Shown: positions 6,151 to 7,370 of the stretch, in pieces | Layout: every line of letters starts with the position of its first letter | Numbering within the stretch: the first letter of the stretch is position 1 | Assembly (NCBI GenBank): GCA_013911195.1 | Contig: JACETS010000130.1 | Coordinates: forward strand, 1-7,370 | Direction of reading: 5' to 3' | Origin: Verrucomicrobiales bacterium | GTDB lineage: Bacteria; Verrucomicrobiota; Verrucomicrobiia; Verrucomicrobiales; DEV007 | Length of the DNA stretch: 7,370 nucleotides | Program-made: the position numbers and the translations under genes | The notes under the pieces: model-generated | Seen by the model: only the letters and a program-made list of their open reading frames with translations | Databases searched by the model: none | Told to the model about the DNA's origin: nothing

Positions 6151-7370
6151 AATTCTTAATAGTTGTATTTGTTTAGTTGTTGCTTGTCTGCAGACAGTAT
6201 TGTCGGATGAAGCCCCGTTAGTCGTGGGCATGGAGCTTGAGTATCCTCCGTTTGAATTTGTTAATGAACAGGGCTCCGATGATGGAGTCAGTGTTCAGAT
6301 GGCGAAGGCCCTTGCAAAAGACCTTGGTAGGACACTTGAAATTAAAAATATCAAGTTTGATGCGTTAATAACTGCACTCAAAACAGGCAGTATTGATTTG
6401 ATTATTTCTTCGATGACGGCGACTGACGAGAGAAGAAAATCGATCCTATTCTCAGATCCTTATGTGACTACAGGCCTGGCAATGCTAGTTCCAATTGATT
6501 CTGAAATAAATGGCATTGAGGATCTAATGGCTAGTGGTAGGAAGATTGTGGTAAAATTAGGAACCACTGGAGAGGCTTTCGCCCGAAGAGAACTTAAAGA
6601 TGCAGAGATTCTTACGATGCAGCATGATCCTGCCTGCGCTCTTGAGGTTTCACAAGGTAAGGTTGATGCTTGGATTTATGATCAACTTTCGATCTTTAAA
6701 CATCATAAAAATCACAACAAAACGACGCGAGCAATTTTAAAGCCAATAAGGAAGGAACAATGGGCAATTGGATTAAGGCAGCCAAAGGGAGGGGAGGTTA
6801 ATCCCCTTGAAGAGCAGGTTAATACTTTTTTAAAGAAATTTAGGGAGAGTGGAGAATTTAATAAATTGGGAGAAATATATTTAAAAGAGGAAAAGGAGCT
6901 TGTTAATAAAATGGGTGTTCCTTTTATATTTGATTTGGAGGAATTCTCTGCGAATAAAAATGAACCAATCTCTGAACTAAATACATTTCAAAATGATATA
7001 CCATTTGTGGTCTTATTAGTCTTCCTTTTGCTTGGCTGTATTATTTCATTTTATTTTCTTGTTCGTGAAAACTCTGGGGGGAATCAGAATGATCAATCGA
7101 AAGCTCTTCATTATGGAAGCTTTGTAATGTTATGGTTGGCTCTTATTGGAATAAGTTATTTTATATTCTCCTCACTTAATCAGACCTACACATGGAATTG
7201 GGAAGGGATATGGCAAAGGCGCTGGCAAATCTTTGGAGGTTGGTTAAGAACTATCTGGGTGTCCCTTTTAGCCCTAATGCTATGTGTTCTAATTGCAGTA
7301 AGTCTCGTTGTAGGATTCAAATCACGTTACAGAGCAGTTAGATTTTTTTGTCGTGCTTATACTGAAATTG
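6143..7370 (+). CDS. Amino-acid-type ABC importer: solute-binding domain fused to permease (3' end outside window)
   Basis: The frame from ATG 6143 has no stop through the window end (409 codons). Residues 1-20 form a signal peptide with a possible lipobox (VVAC, 12-15). Residues about 25-250 are a family-3 periplasmic binding domain: LVVGMELEYPPFEF, then TATDERRKSILFSDPYV with Arg97 in the place that binds the substrate alpha-carboxylate, and GKVDAWIYD with Asp180 in the place that binds its amino group. Two hydrophobic segments follow (about 286-306 and 323-345). WQIFGGWLRTIWVSLLALML (361-380) then begins an amino-acid permease of the HisM/GlnP type, cut at the window edge. The single chain is therefore binding protein plus permease, an arrangement known from GlnP-like importers of glutamine and other polar amino acids; the ligand here is unknown. 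The start overlaps the DUF368 gene by 8 bp (ATGATTAA), suggesting translational coupling. An ATPase gene would be expected downstream. Confidence 0.88.
   Translation, partial: MIKILNSCICLVVACLQTVLSDEAPLVVGMELEYPPFEFVNEQGSDDGVSVQMAKALAKDLGRTLEIKNIKFDALITALKTGSIDLIISSMTATDERRKSILFSDPYVTTGLAMLVPIDSEINGIEDLMASGRKIVVKLGTTGEAFARRELKDAEILTMQHDPACALEVSQGKVDAWIYDQLSIFKHHKNHNKTTRAILKPIRKEQWAIGLRQPKGGEVNPLEEQVNTFLKKFRESGEFNKLGEIYLKEEKELVNKMGVPFIFDLEEFSANKNEPISELNTFQNDIPFVVLLVFLLLGCIISFYFLVRENSGGNQNDQSKALHYGSFVMLWLALIGISYFIFSSLNQTYTWNWEGIWQRRWQIFGGWLRTIWVSLLALMLCVLIAVSLVVGFKSRYRAVRFFCRAYTEI

Overview
This window is AT-rich chromosomal DNA from a Gram-negative-type bacterium. My best guess is the Verrucomicrobiota (Opitutae-like) or a close relative in the PVC group, held with moderate confidence. 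The hints are a divergent FtsZ at the end of an ftsA-ftsZ pair, a NupG-like transporter directly followed by a Gfo/Idh/MocA oxidoreductase, and a solute-binding-protein/permease fusion. No rRNA or other marker is present to settle the taxonomy.

Layout: (1) 1-1849, the end of a division (dcw-type) cluster: the C-terminal part of ftsA, then complete ftsZ after a 28-nt gap. The ftsZ linker contains a perfect 12-bp minisatellite of eight copies (1610-1705), and its T7 catalytic loop departs from the usual consensus. A weak hairpin with a T-rich tail (1888-1920) may end this unit. (2) 1961-4445, a likely two-gene operon: an MFS transporter of the nucleoside:H+ symporter (NupG-like) family and, 28 nt later, a Gfo/Idh/MocA-type NAD(P)-dependent oxidoreductase. 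(3) 4457-5020 on the minus strand, a WrbA-like flavodoxin-family protein that converges on the oxidoreductase gene with only 11 nt between the stops. (4) 5021-5142, a divergent AT-rich intergenic region that should hold the promoters of both flanking units. (5) 5143-7370, a DUF368 (PopT-type undecaprenyl-phosphate translocase family) membrane protein, overlapped by 8 bp by an open frame running off the right edge. That last frame encodes a periplasmic amino-acid-type solute-binding domain fused to the start of an ABC permease.

How they work together: FtsA and FtsZ form the membrane-anchored division ring. The transporter and oxidoreductase look like an uptake-plus-oxidation pair for a small polyol, sugar or nucleoside-like substrate that the sequence does not identify. 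The DUF368 protein probably recycles the lipid carrier for envelope polymers, and the fused ABC protein imports a polar amino acid or similar solute; their overlap suggests translational coupling rather than a shared pathway.

I found no CRISPR array, tRNA, rRNA, insertion sequence or phage gene, and nothing I would call a new multi-gene system. The items most worth a second look are the FtsZ T7 loop, the FtsZ EETE repeat and the binding-protein/permease fusion.
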